The notes beneath the pieces were generated by a model. That model was not told where the DNA came from, did no database searches, and saw only the letters and a program-made list of their open reading frames with translations. A stretch of DNA of 64,000 bases. Origin: Patescibacteria group bacterium (GTDB taxonomy: Bacteria; Patescibacteriota; Patescibacteriia; JAHIZJ01). Positions 36,001 to 44,113 of this stretch are shown here, in pieces (position 1 is the stretch's first letter; each line of letters begins with the position of its first letter). Where the stretch lies: NCBI GenBank assembly GCA_041661625.1, contig JBAZUB010000003.1, positions 62,001 through 126,000 of the forward strand, read 5' to 3'. Position numbers and translations under genes: made by a program.

Positions 36001-36269
36001 TCGATCAGTTCCCACAGGCAGAGCGAGACATTATCCCGGCCGAATAGGCGCACTTTGCGATCATATCCCGCCTCTTTAAGCCAAGCCGTCAAAAGACTGG
36101 CCAGAATCTGTCCTTCGGCCAAATTACCGACATACCACAAAACCCGCCCGTCATTTAGTCTCGGGGAGCGCAGTCGTGACAATAAAAAACTTTTGGCGGA
36201 AACAGACGAGGTGCCGGTCACGTGAAAAACGTCACCGGTATCCGGTTCCAGGATGAATTCCTTTTTCAT
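33090..36269 (-). CDS. mfd: Transcription-repair coupling factor
   Basis: 1059 aa, slightly shorter than the usual 1150. UvrB-like N-terminal module, RNA-polymerase-interacting domain (LTPGDYVVHLDHGIGRFKGL), then RecG-like translocase with VCGDVGFGKTEVAIRAAF, IIVDEEQRFGVRHKEKL, LTMSATPIPRTLNLAL and QLRGRIGRGQRQAFSYF, plus the C-terminal TRCF domain. Mfd removes stalled RNA polymerase and recruits UvrA to template-strand lesions. The acidic tail PEPIDEDEEE ends the protein. Confidence 0.97.
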   Translation of the reverse strand: MKKEFILEPDTGDVFHVTGTSSVSAKSFLLSRLRSPRLNDGRVLWYVGNLAEGQILASLLTAWLKEAGYDRKVRLFGRDNVSLCLWELIEGTDSFLIIPVEYLAHPFVKPELFKKQALQLTKNDITSPAQLSHELVLIGYDFNVTADAPGTFSRRGNIVDIFPPDTSWPYRIEFGHSTIENIYIIESASNKTQRLLREAFILPARIDQTATESSLRDYLDLAFKCQNIHIYSDPDDIARSSSQWSGIEKEISAQPRIIFHTLPGRRQHQNIFDFAAAPLFHKNINAFLDQLAIWQNQHWNIYSPKNLAHDIERLWKKERNEQAPLTVKYIDLSPLLTPELGFISAQEKTVLITEYELYGRSERTNIKPPSHRRAKRLDVSFIAELTPGDYVVHLDHGIGRFKGLATHTIDGITKEYFQLEYAANDKLSVPIELAYKIDKYIGSDSPIVHRLSNSTWHQLKRRIKIETKKIADELLKLYAERQNARTEPCKRMTQAEVELGKSFKYQETPDQMRAIVDVNEDLENARPMDRLVCGDVGFGKTEVAIRAAFKVVMNKRQVAILAPTTILAQQHYDTFVQRLKNFPVAIESLSRFKTAAQQKESVAKLKTGEIDIIIGTHRLLSKDVDFKNLGLIIVDEEQRFGVRHKEKLKSIRVSTPVLTMSATPIPRTLNLALAALRDMSVIRTPPEGRQPIETALAPFSDETVKEALMFELRRGGQAYYLHNRVETINLAASKIKKLIPEANIGIVHGRLPENELAKTMSEFDLNETNILVATSIIENGLDLPNVNTLVVEDATRFGLAQLYQLRGRIGRGQRQAFSYFLYPQRKVTGEAKKRLQALMEAKELGSGFQVAMRDLEIRGVGNILGREQHGRVNAVGLSLYLRLVNQAVTELETGQPVKVLRDIMMDMPVAITIPTDYINNEKQRLQAYRELTEIADIDQLEVHFQDLAKRYGELPPNVLNLKQLLRLKIIAQDTKIDGIETVQRTEYGVPTNRLLIKFSETYTPPQIKSLLDMNPDWVLGENQIKIDLAKLPQPWLERLEKVIKIFRVKPEPIDEDEEE

Positions 36270-36382
36270 ATTCTAAGGTAATGATAGCACAGTTCCTGTA
36301 AAGACGCAATATTTATTCCGGAAAAAGCGTGCCCGGCTTCATAATCAAGCTGAAATTAGGCCAATCTTCAGGTGCCGGGCGC

Positions 36383-36410
36383 TTGACAAAAACAGCTATT
36401 ATGCTAAGAT
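36383..36410 (+). promoter_or_regulatory. Sigma-70 promoter ahead of a non-coding region
   Basis: TTGACA (36383-36388), 16-bp spacer, TAAGAT (36405-36410). No credible plus-strand ORF follows for hundreds of bases, so it likely drives an RNA. Confidence 0.65.
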
Positions 36411-36415
36411 GCCCC

Positions 36416-36830
36416 ACTATGTGACTGGCCGGTCAGAATTGGTTGGCCGGTTTCTACCTGCAAGTGGCGAACCGGCGGTAACCCCTCCTTAACTGCCTAG
36501 TAGCCAATAAGTCAGGATCCGCCCGATTTCGGGTTTATTCTGCGCTTGCGGGTAGTGACTGGATAATCAAGGCTGACTGACTTCGGTCAGCGCGGCTGGT
36601 TCCAGAAGCAGTCTGGTCGTTCGGTTGGGTGGGGTAGTGATGGGAGGTTGATGTTTCCCCGGCATCTTGGGCGACCAGCCCTATTTCCGCGTCAATACGA
36701 CGTACGTGTTCATGGTTCTTTGCGGACATAATTAGGGGCGAGACCCCACATCCGCAGATATTCCAGCGTCTTACATTCTATGATTCCCGCGAGGATCTGA
36801 TGTCGGGCGCTTTTCTTATTGAAAGTAAGA
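36416..36830 (+). ncRNA. Candidate structured non-coding RNA of unknown family
   Basis: About 400 bp between mfd and the 36964 gene has no credible ORF on the plus strand but many paired segments: CTGGCCGGTCAG, CCGGTT...AACCGG (36448-36478), GCTGACTGACTTCGGTCAGC, and GCGGAC...GGGGCGAGACCCC...TCCGC (36720-36755). It is GC-richer than flanking intergenic DNA and begins at a good promoter. I looked for RNase P, tmRNA, 6S and SRP signatures and did not find them convincingly. The end is not defined. Confidence 0.45.
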
Positions 36831-36859
36831 ATTAAGAAGTAACAAGTAACAAGGAAGGA

Positions 36860-36878
36860 AGCTCCCGTAGCGGGAGCT
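36860..36878. terminator. Hairpin, possible weak terminator
   Basis: AGCTCCCG-TAG-CGGGAGCT is a perfect 8-bp stem. The T-rich tract expected after it is weak on both strands. It could end either the candidate RNA or the 36964 gene. Confidence 0.35.
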
Positions 36879-36963
36879 AAAATGATTTATTAAAATAAAT
36901 AGGAGAGACAGAAACCAACACATTAAAACCCATTGACGCTTAAAAACTTTTTATCTGTCCAAC

Positions 36964-37359
36964 CTATTTATAGATTACAGCGGCATCATTGATAGTAATC
37001 TGATCGGTCACGTCTCCAATCTGATACCAATATACGCCATTACTTCCGAAAGCATAAGAAAAAACTTCGTTCGGTTCGATCATAACGTCATTATCCTGAT
37101 TGGCAAAGTCGGCATGAAATCTGACAGCGTGGTCGGTTAAATTGCGCCACACGACCGTATTGGGATTGGAACACTGGCCACGATTGATTGTAAAGCCTTG
37201 CATAGACAGGCCGTCTTTCATGTACAAGTTGGTGTTTTTGTATTCTTCGGAATTGAGCAGCCTGTAATCAATAGTAAACTTTTCTGCTTGTTTACAGCCA
37301 TTACGATCGGCAATTATTGACCACATAAATAACGTGGCTATAGTCGCTACAATAACCAA
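36964..37359 (-). CDS. Membrane-anchored cupredoxin-like protein
   Basis: 131 aa. An N-terminal hydrophobic helix (VIVATIATLFMWSIIA) anchors a small domain with the sequence GQCSNPNTVVWRNLTDHAVRFHADF...MIEPNEVFSYAFGSNGVYWYQIGDV. This is the plastocyanin/cupredoxin Greek-key layout with a V-x-W-x-N-x-D/T segment. The copper ligands of true cupredoxins are not obviously complete, so it may be a structural relative. Stands alone downstream of pth on the same strand. Confidence 0.6.
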   Translation of the reverse strand: MVIVATIATLFMWSIIADRNGCKQAEKFTIDYRLLNSEEYKNTNLYMKDGLSMQGFTINRGQCSNPNTVVWRNLTDHAVRFHADFANQDNDVMIEPNEVFSYAFGSNGVYWYQIGDVTDQITINDAAVIYK

Positions 37360-37414
37360 ACATGCCAGAAGAAATGTTCTATTCGGGTGTAACCTTGATA
37401 TGATTATTTAAACA

Positions 37415-37990
37415 TCAGTTAAAATGATTCATCGCCGTCGGCAGGCCCTGCTCGAGCGCGAGAATGATGGCTTCAACGGTACGGCCGACCAGCTCGGGCA
37501 ATTTGGCGGCTTGTTCGGCTGACCAGGGATTGAGCACGTAGTCGCCGGTGTCGTTGTTCTGGATCAGGTGCTCGTTGTCCATCGGTCGAATGCCGAACTT
37601 AAACCGCGGAAAGCGGTCAGTGCCCAGCTGTTCAATCACTGACATGACGCCTTTATGACCCGCGGAAGAACCAATTGCCTTTATTTTCATGGCGCCGAAT
37701 TCAATATCGATATCGTCATAGACCAGCCAGATATTCGAGGGATCGATTTTATAGTAGCGCGCAATCATACTGACGGATTCACCGGAGTCATTCATGAACG
37801 TGGTCGGCTTGGCCAGATAGATCCGGTGATGCTGGTGGGTGGTTTTGCCGAGTTCAGCGTGGAATTCCTTGTCATCACGCAGATCCGTGCCGAGGCGCCG
37901 GGCCAGGGCATCGACCACATTAAAGCCGATGTTGTGGCGTGTGTGAGCGTACTTTGGCCCGGGGTTACCTAGGCCGGCGATGAGTTTCAT
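37415..37990 (-). CDS. pth: Peptidyl-tRNA hydrolase
   Basis: 191 aa. LIAGLGNPGPKYAHTRHNIGFNVVD contains the catalytic His and conserved Asn; KPTTFMNDSGESV, VYDDIDIEFGAMKIK and GSSAGHKGVMSVIEQLGTDRFPRFKFGI are the other family motifs. It releases peptides from tRNAs that drop off ribosomes. The start overlaps the der stop (37987-37990). Confidence 0.97.
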   Translation of the reverse strand: MKLIAGLGNPGPKYAHTRHNIGFNVVDALARRLGTDLRDDKEFHAELGKTTHQHHRIYLAKPTTFMNDSGESVSMIARYYKIDPSNIWLVYDDIDIEFGAMKIKAIGSSAGHKGVMSVIEQLGTDRFPRFKFGIRPMDNEHLIQNNDTGDYVLNPWSAEQAAKLPELVGRTVEAIILALEQGLPTAMNHFN

Positions 37991-39339
37991 TGTCGTCCTT
38001 TATATTGGGTAAAATTAAACTGCAGTGGCGCACCGGTAAAATCGAAGTGTGCCCGCAGCGTGTGTTCAATATAGCGATAGTAGAATTGGGGCAGACTGCC
38101 GGGCAAATTTGATTTGATCGTGAAGGTGGGCGGTTCGATACCGGTCTGGCTCATTTTAAGTTTGGCTGGCTGGGTACGCTTGGCGGTGATCAGCGGCGCG
38201 CGCTGTTTGCGCTGGAGCAGATCGGTGATTTCCAACAGGGCGGCCGGATCCACCCAGCGCTTCATGGCATCCTGCACCAGTCCGGCCATAGGCAGAAGCT
38301 TGGCGACATTCCAGCCCGACTTAGCGGATAGCGGCAGGATCGGCGCCCAGTTCAGGAATGGCAGAGAACCGCGAATTACCTCACTGATGGCGACGGCGGT
38401 TCGCTTATCTTTTGGGACCAAATCGGCTTTGTTAGCCACTACGACCAGGCCTTTATGCAGGTCGGCGATGGTTTGAGCCAGGCGCTTATCCTGGGCGCTG
38501 ACATTTTCGGTTAGATCCAGCATCAATATGGCTACGTCGCACTGCTTTATGGTCAGGGTAGTTTTGGCCTCGCTTTCCCGCTCCAACGGACTTTCCGGTC
38601 CGCGGGCATTGCGAATCCGAGCCGAACGGCGCAGGCCGGCCGTGTCGATCAAACAGTAGTCGCGTCCGTTGTTTTGCAGCAGCTCGTCATGCGATTCGCG
38701 GGTGGTGTAGGGCGTCGAGGCGACAATCGAGCGTTCCTCGCCCAGCAGGCGATTAAATAGAGAAGACTTGCCGACATTCGGCCGGCCGATCAGGGCCAGT
38801 TTCACGGCGTCGACGGGCGGCCGGGGGACCAATGTCGGCTTCATATGCGCCACGATAACGTCGAGCAGGTCGCCCGACGACCGGCCGTTCAGGCCGGAGA
38901 CCATGGCAATTTCCGGCAGTCCCAGTTTGTGGTAGTCGGGACTGCAACGGCGCTCCTTTTGGGTGCTGTCGATTTTATTGATCACCAAGATAGCCGGCCG
39001 TTTCATTGCCAGAGCGGTACGAGCCGACTGCCGGTCGAGCGGCGTGGGATCAACTTTGCCATCTACCATCACCAAGACAACATCGGCCGTCTGCATCGCC
39101 CGCTTAATGTGTTTGTGAATATTCTGCTCGACTTCGCTATTGGGATTGGTATCAAAACCGCCGGTATCGATCAGCTTAAAGGCAATGCCGCGCCATTCCA
39201 CGATGGCGTGGTTGCTGTCCCGGGTCGTGCCGGGTATGGCAGATGTTATCGCTTGAGATTTTTCGATCAACCGGTTAAACAGGGTTGATTTCCCAACATT
39301 GGCCCGTCCGATAATAATTGCGTTGGGTAGGGAGGTCAT
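37987..39339 (-). CDS. der: Ribosome-assembly GTPase Der (EngA)
   Basis: 450 aa with two tandem GTPase domains: GRANVGKSTLFNRL and DTGGFD in the first, GRPNVGKSSLFNRL, DTAGLRR and NKADL in the second, then a KH-like C-terminal domain (PPTFTIKSNLPGSLPQFYYRYIEHTLRAHF). Der acts in 50S maturation. It is first of the der-pth pair and lies just downstream of the LCP gene. Confidence 0.97.
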   Translation of the reverse strand: MTSLPNAIIIGRANVGKSTLFNRLIEKSQAITSAIPGTTRDSNHAIVEWRGIAFKLIDTGGFDTNPNSEVEQNIHKHIKRAMQTADVVLVMVDGKVDPTPLDRQSARTALAMKRPAILVINKIDSTQKERRCSPDYHKLGLPEIAMVSGLNGRSSGDLLDVIVAHMKPTLVPRPPVDAVKLALIGRPNVGKSSLFNRLLGEERSIVASTPYTTRESHDELLQNNGRDYCLIDTAGLRRSARIRNARGPESPLERESEAKTTLTIKQCDVAILMLDLTENVSAQDKRLAQTIADLHKGLVVVANKADLVPKDKRTAVAISEVIRGSLPFLNWAPILPLSAKSGWNVAKLLPMAGLVQDAMKRWVDPAALLEITDLLQRKQRAPLITAKRTQPAKLKMSQTGIEPPTFTIKSNLPGSLPQFYYRYIEHTLRAHFDFTGAPLQFNFTQYKGRQ

Positions 39340-39347
39340 AAAATAAC

Positions 39348-41090
39348 TTAATGGCTGTTAGTATTAGAGTTTCGGTTGGAGTTGGTAATTACGTTCTGAT
39401 TTACGGTCGCGTTGGCATTAGAATTCCGATTTGTGTTGGAGTTAACGTTTGTATTGGTATTTGAATTGGTATTGGCATTTCGATTGGTCACAGCTGAGTT
39501 GACGTTCAGATTGCTATTCGTATTTAAGTTGGCACTGATGATGGTATTGGCATTAGTATTGGTTGTTTTGGATTTGGTCGCCAGTTGATCCGCGCCCAGC
39601 ACAATCACAATATCGCTAGTGGTCGATTGGGGATTCGGCTGTTGTTCGTTAACCAAGGTGGAGCTGGTGGGGTATGACGAATTATTTGTAACATTCTGCG
39701 ACAGGTCTTTATTGGTGGGCACGACCGCCGGCCGTTGCTGGTACACTTGGGCGTGCAGCGTCTTTCGAAGATATTCCACCGTCGCTGGTTTCTGTCCCAG
39801 GGTCAGGTCATAGATCACCGTCGTTTTGGTATTGCGATCCTGGGTGGCTGATTGACTTGATATTGTTAAGCCAATATCGATCAGGTCGCTGGCAATGCGC
39901 TGGCTGATGGCGGTATTCTTGGTCCCGTTTTGGATCTCAATACGGGCCTGTTCCTTGATCAGCAAGCTGCGTTCAAATATCGTGCCGGCCAGATCTCGGA
40001 TCTCGGAATAATTACCCAGGCCGGCATTAGGTTCGAGTAAATAGGCTCCATCGGTGCCGGTGGTAGTATGGAGCAGGCCAGTGGCTGAATTATCCAATAC
40101 ATGGGTGATGATCTGGCTCTGGTCAATGTCTTTCGTCAGGTCGACCAGACGCAATAATTCCCAAATTTCCATATCGGTTTTGAGATGCTGGCCGATGGTG
40201 TCGGTAATATCCATGATCTTTTTCGGGTTGGCCAACGTACCCAGCGACAAAGCCTTTTTCTTTACGGCGGAAATAATCTTTTGCTGCCGCTTGGAACGGG
40301 CAAAGTCGGAACCCTCGCCGTTATTGCCATGACGCGAACGGGCGTACTTCAGGGCCGTTTCGCCATCCATATGCTGGAGGCCGGCTTTGAAGCTGATGGT
40401 CTGGTAGCCGTAATTGGTCGTGGGATATTCATAATCGGTAAAAGCCTGGTCGACTGTCACGTCCACGCCGTTCAGTTGGTCGATCAGTTTCTTGAAGCCA
40501 GAAAAATCCACCGACCCATAATAGTCGATTGGCTGCTGTAAGACATCTTCCAGTATGCCGGCTAGTATCTTCTCGCCACCTTGCTTCGGGTCGGTTTGGT
40601 AGCCGAAGGCATTGGCATTGTTTATCTTACGCCAGCCATAATCAGGAATATTTACCACCAGATCCCGGGGGATGGACAGCATGGCCACTTCATTGGTCGA
40701 CGGCTTGATGCTGGCCACAATGATGGTATCGGCCAGATAGGCGCCGTCATGTCCGGCACCGCCCATACCGACCAACATGATATTTACCCGGTCCCGAGAT
40801 TCACCCTCGATCTGCTTGTCATTGCTTGTCACCAGGTGTTTGAGCTGATCCAACGGGCTGCTGCTTTGCCGACTGAAGATGCCGCCATTGGAAAAAATAA
40901 CCTTATACGAAAAAGCAAAACCCAAAATTACAATGATCGCGATAGTGTATAAAAAAATCTTCAACACTAAAAACGGCCAGCGCTGGTTTGGTTTTTTATT
41001 AGCGTTGGCGGCTGCGATGTTAGAAGCGGGTGGGGGAGTCGGCGGAGTCTCCGCGGGTAGCTTGATATCCAACTTTGTTTTTTTGGCCAT
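39348..41090 (-). CDS. LytR-CpsA-Psr family protein with Asn-rich tail
   Basis: 580 aa. One N-terminal membrane helix (FLVLKIFLYTIAIIVILGF), an LCP catalytic domain (VNIMLVGMGGAGHDGAYLADTIIVASI; LSIPRDLVVNIPDYGWRKINNANAFG; GVDVTVDQAF; ALKYARSRHGNNGEGSDFARSKRQQ) and a LytR C-terminal domain (ARIEIQNGTKNTAISQRIASDL). LCP enzymes transfer glycopolymers to the cell envelope. The last 75 residues are almost only Asn, Thr and Ser, a low-complexity tail also seen as a linker in the proteins at 62.8 and 63.5 kb. Confidence 0.93.
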   Translation of the reverse strand: MAKKTKLDIKLPAETPPTPPPASNIAAANANKKPNQRWPFLVLKIFLYTIAIIVILGFAFSYKVIFSNGGIFSRQSSSPLDQLKHLVTSNDKQIEGESRDRVNIMLVGMGGAGHDGAYLADTIIVASIKPSTNEVAMLSIPRDLVVNIPDYGWRKINNANAFGYQTDPKQGGEKILAGILEDVLQQPIDYYGSVDFSGFKKLIDQLNGVDVTVDQAFTDYEYPTTNYGYQTISFKAGLQHMDGETALKYARSRHGNNGEGSDFARSKRQQKIISAVKKKALSLGTLANPKKIMDITDTIGQHLKTDMEIWELLRLVDLTKDIDQSQIITHVLDNSATGLLHTTTGTDGAYLLEPNAGLGNYSEIRDLAGTIFERSLLIKEQARIEIQNGTKNTAISQRIASDLIDIGLTISSQSATQDRNTKTTVIYDLTLGQKPATVEYLRKTLHAQVYQQRPAVVPTNKDLSQNVTNNSSYPTSSTLVNEQQPNPQSTTSDIVIVLGADQLATKSKTTNTNANTIISANLNTNSNLNVNSAVTNRNANTNSNTNTNVNSNTNRNSNANATVNQNVITNSNRNSNTNSH

Positions 41091-41289
41091 ACGTCAGCAA
41101 ATTATACTATAACCAGGGGGCAAAGTCAAAAGAAACATTAATTCACCGAACCCAATACATTGGATAGTGAAATCCTAATATCTAACTTCAAAATCCTAAA
41201 TAATATCGAATTACCAATCTCGAATATTTCAAACATTAAAAAAATCGAGATTGGAATTTGTTTAGTATATCGATATTCTAATTTCGAAT

Positions 41290-42249
41290 TTATTGCGGCA
41301 CTTGCTTCATGCCCGCCTTGATGTCCGATAGTTTCATACCGCGCAGATTGGTCAGGATCAGGGCAATACTTAATGGCGCCAGAAAACCGATGGTACGGGA
41401 CAGGAATACCACAATGGTGGCCGGTTCATTGGCAATGCCCAACTGGCCGTACAGAAAAAGCATCGACAGATCCATCGCGCCCAATCCCAGGGGCAGGAAT
41501 GAAAATATCGCCGCCAGCGTGCCGATTGCCTCCACGCCGATGACTGCCAGCGGAGAAACGTGGACGCCCAGTGCCGCCAACGTGGCCCAAGACAACATCG
41601 CTTGGGTCGACCAGGTAGCAATGCTATGAAATGTAGTCCAACCCATCGCGCGTAATCTTCCGGTGGCGCGGGAATCGTGCAATTGCAGCAATGCCGGCCG
41701 CCAGCGTATCGGTACGAAACGAATAAACATGGAAATATATCGAAAAACCAGCAGCAAACCCAGCATCAAGAGTAATAGCAGGCTAAACAACCAAATCAAC
41801 CTCGAGTCATTTAGCACGATATACACAAAAACAATCGAAGCCGCGCTTAAAAAAAGAAAATCGAATATCCGTTCAAAAATTGTCGCAGCCGTACCGGTTA
41901 CCGCCGGGATAGATTTTTGATGCAATAAATATATCTTGCTGGCTTCACCCAGCCGTCCCGGCGTCATCATGGCGATGGCGATCGCGGTCATCTGGATAAA
42001 AGACAGGTCGCGCCAAGGCAATCGGAAACCAAAATAGTTGGTCACGCTGCCCAGTCGGGCAATCTTGAAATAGAGACTGAATAAATAGGCTACAATACCC
42101 AGCAATAGCCACCAAAGATTAGCACTGCGAAAAAGACGACCCATCGTGGCATAGTCGAGCCGCGATAGAAAATAGATCAAAAAGCCAATAATAACTACGT
42201 TCAGAGCGATAAAAATTATCTTGGCTTTTTTCATGAGAGAAATATTCAA
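41290..42249 (-). CDS. UPF0104/LPG-synthase-like integral membrane protein
   Basis: 319 aa with about eight to nine membrane helices. MTAIAIAMMTPGRLGEASKIYLLHQ and TIFERIFDFLFL match the conserved PGR-GE and ER segments of the flippase-like/lysyl-phosphatidylglycerol synthase membrane domain family. Members act as lipid or glycolipid transporters or synthases; the substrate here is unknown. A soluble synthase domain is absent. 41091-41289 downstream is AT-rich and empty. Confidence 0.8.
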   Translation of the reverse strand: MNISLMKKAKIIFIALNVVIIGFLIYFLSRLDYATMGRLFRSANLWWLLLGIVAYLFSLYFKIARLGSVTNYFGFRLPWRDLSFIQMTAIAIAMMTPGRLGEASKIYLLHQKSIPAVTGTAATIFERIFDFLFLSAASIVFVYIVLNDSRLIWLFSLLLLLMLGLLLVFRYISMFIRFVPIRWRPALLQLHDSRATGRLRAMGWTTFHSIATWSTQAMLSWATLAALGVHVSPLAVIGVEAIGTLAAIFSFLPLGLGAMDLSMLFLYGQLGIANEPATIVVFLSRTIGFLAPLSIALILTNLRGMKLSDIKAGMKQVPQ

Positions 42250-42494
42250 TTGATAGATGATACAAAAACGTTGTCAGTATATCAGCTAACCGGATATATA
42301 GCCACGTAAGGGTGTCATCCGCCTTCGGTAAAGGGTCGAATATTGACATTTGCAATTACTTAAAAAAAGTGCTATACTATACCTACTTTTTGCGAAAGTT
42401 AGCCAAGAATTGAGAGTTAATTAGTATAATTGGTTAATTAGTTGATTAGGTTTCGATTACTAAGTTAGTTGCTTTCACAACGTCTTTTATTTAA
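42250..42494. other. AT-rich intergenic region before the tRNA locus
   Basis: No gene. TTGACA at about 42343 with AATTACTTAAAAAAAGTGC and TATACT (42371-42376) resembles a promoter directed at the tRNA region, though its spacing is longer than ideal. Confidence 0.4.
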
Positions 42495-42513
42495 GGGTGA
42501 TTAACTCAGTTGG
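42495..42513 (+). pseudogene. 5' remnant of a tRNA-Val
   Basis: GGGTGATTAACTCAGTTGG matches the first 19 bases of the intact tRNA-Val at 42649 with one change and then stops abruptly at a GC-rich palindrome (GCCCCGCTTTGCGGGGC). The rest of a tRNA is missing. Confidence 0.75.
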
Positions 42514-42615
42514 GCCCCGCTTTGCGGGGCGGGCAGGAGTGAACCAGCCCATAGGGCGCAGTGAACGTCGGCTGCTCCGAGCGTGCGCAGGAGCAGACGC
42601 TGCCCAGGATAGAGC
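42512..42615. repeat. REP-like GC-rich palindromes between tRNA remnant and tRNA-Val
   Basis: GCCCCGCTTTGCGGGGC followed by further short inverted pieces (GGCTGCTCCGAGC, GCAGGAGCAGACGCTGC). Same style as the palindromes beside tRNA-Leu. Confidence 0.55.
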
Positions 42616-42648
42616 GCACCATTGAAATATATATCAATGTTTTTTCGA

Positions 42649-42725
42649 GGGTGATTAGCTCAGTTGGTTAGAGCGCTGTCCTCACACGACAGAGGTCCCT
42701 GGTTCAAATCCAGGATCACCCACCA
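42649..42725 (+). tRNA. tRNA-Val(CAC)
   Basis: GGGTGAT...ATCACCC acceptor with encoded ACCA; D arm GCTCAGTTGGTTAGAGC; anticodon arm CTGTC-CTCACAC-GACAG gives CAC; T arm CCTGG-TTCAAAT-CCAGG. Confidence 0.96.
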
Positions 42726-42825
42726 GTCTACGCTTATAGCGAAAGATGTCCACCGAAGCTTCAAGCGTAGGTGGACAAAAGTATTGTTTGTTGCTTTATC
42801 CAATCATGATACTTCGGCTGGCGGG

Positions 42826-42955
42826 GCCCCCTAGGAATGAGCGCACGATTCACACCCGCCTGCCAAAGCACAGCGTCTGCCTGTCGGCAGACAGGGCAGA
42901 CAGGGCGGGCGGGTTCGTGAGGTCGCCCCGCTAAGCGGGGCATCGTCCACCACGG
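42826..42955. repeat. REP-like palindromes downstream of tRNA-Val
   Basis: Contains CCCGCCTGCCAAAGCACAGC (from 42855, identical to the copy at 23975), TGCCTGTCGGCAGACAGGGCA and GCCCCGCTAAGCGGGGC. No gene in 42726-42986 otherwise. Confidence 0.65.
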
Positions 42956-42986
42956 GCCAAAGCTCGAAAATTAATACGCTAAACCA

Positions 42987-43421
42987 TTGGAAAATATTTT
43001 CAATAATCTGATACTGGAGTTACACGTTCCGGATTTCGTAAAAGCGCGTAAGTTTTATTCTACGTTTAATTTCCATCAAATAAGTTATATTCCAGCTGGC
43101 AGCGAATTAGGATATATGGTATTGGCACGCATCGACACAATTGGAAAAACGTGTATAAATTTCTATGGTGATAACGAGAGAGTGGCTCGACATACACATT
43201 TTGCAGATTATCCCACAGGAACGCCGCGTGGGTATGCTGTGGAAATTACAATTCCAGTATCAAATGTCGAAGAATTATGGAAATTAGCAAATAGCGTTTT
43301 GGATTCATCTCAGATCGCTCAACCTCTGGAACTAAAGCGCTGGGGTAAAAAAGATTTTAGAGTAGTCGATCCATTTGGTTTCTATGTCCGATTTACAGAG
43401 CTAGTCGACTGGTTCAATTAA
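42987..43421 (+). CDS. VOC-superfamily (glyoxalase/bleomycin-resistance fold) protein
   Basis: 144 aa, TTG start. NLILELHVPDFVKARKFYST is the first beta-alpha-beta element; GTPRGYAVEITIPVSNVEELW and FRVVDPFGFYVRFTEL form the second half. VOC proteins are metalloenzymes or binding proteins for small toxic molecules. The AT-rich composition and place between tRNA-Val with REP palindromes and lepB suggest an acquired gene. Substrate unknown. Confidence 0.8.
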   Translation: MENIFNNLILELHVPDFVKARKFYSTFNFHQISYIPAGSELGYMVLARIDTIGKTCINFYGDNERVARHTHFADYPTGTPRGYAVEITIPVSNVEELWKLANSVLDSSQIAQPLELKRWGKKDFRVVDPFGFYVRFTELVDWFN

Positions 43422-43459
43422 TTCTCCAATAAACAAATTAACTTAATCATCACTACCCC

Positions 43460-44113
43460 ATGACATTCTTAGACAAAATCAATCAACCGAGAACGGGTAC
43501 GCCCGAAGAAGCGAAGTCCGATAAGCAAATGGAGTCTAAGGGTGGTCTGTCATTTTTCGCGTCGATGGGCGGATTCGCCCTGGAAATAGTCAAGGTGGTG
43601 GTAATATCACTGGCGATTATCATTCCCGTGCGGTATTTCCTGATTCAGCCGTTTTACGTCAAGGGCGCGTCGATGGAGCCGAGTTTTTACGATAATCAAT
43701 ATCTGATGATCGATGAAATAAGCTATCGGTTTGCCGAACCGCATCGGGGTGATATCATAGTTTTCAAATATCCCGAGAATCCCAGTCAGTTTTTCATCAA
43801 GCGGGTGATCGGCGTACCGGGTGAGACGGTCGAAATCCGCAACGGCCACGTGATTATTTATAATACGCAGGCACCGCGCGGCGAGGTATTGGACGAAAGC
43901 CCTTATTTGGCAGCCGATGTCTACACTTCGGGCAATGAAACCGTCGAATTAAAATCAAACGAGTTTTACGTGATGGGCGATAACCGCGAGCAGAGTCTGG
44001 ATTCGCGCCGGATTGGCCCGATCACGAAAAACTATATTGTTGGTCGGACCTGGATCAGAGCTTGGCCGCTAAACAAATGGCAGGTATTTCACGACCCAGC
44101 CTATAATCTGTAA
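43460..44113 (+). CDS. lepB: Signal peptidase I
   Basis: 217 aa. One membrane helix (VKVVVISLAIIIPVRYFLI), catalytic serine in VKGASMEPSFYDNQYL, catalytic lysine in FFIKRVIGVPGETV, and YVMGDNREQSLDSRRIGPI. Removes signal peptides from exported proteins. hisS follows with no gap (TAA then ATG). Confidence 0.96.
   Translation: MTFLDKINQPRTGTPEEAKSDKQMESKGGLSFFASMGGFALEIVKVVVISLAIIIPVRYFLIQPFYVKGASMEPSFYDNQYLMIDEISYRFAEPHRGDIIVFKYPENPSQFFIKRVIGVPGETVEIRNGHVIIYNTQAPRGEVLDESPYLAADVYTSGNETVELKSNEFYVMGDNREQSLDSRRIGPITKNYIVGRTWIRAWPLNKWQVFHDPAYNL

Noticed and set aside
36535..36729. Minus-strand 64-aa ORF and a tmRNA/RNase P reading of the same region
   Set aside because: The ORF has no ribosome site and odd composition; the key tmRNA (T-arm and CCA end) and RNase P (GAGGAAAGTCC, ACAGAAA) signatures are absent.
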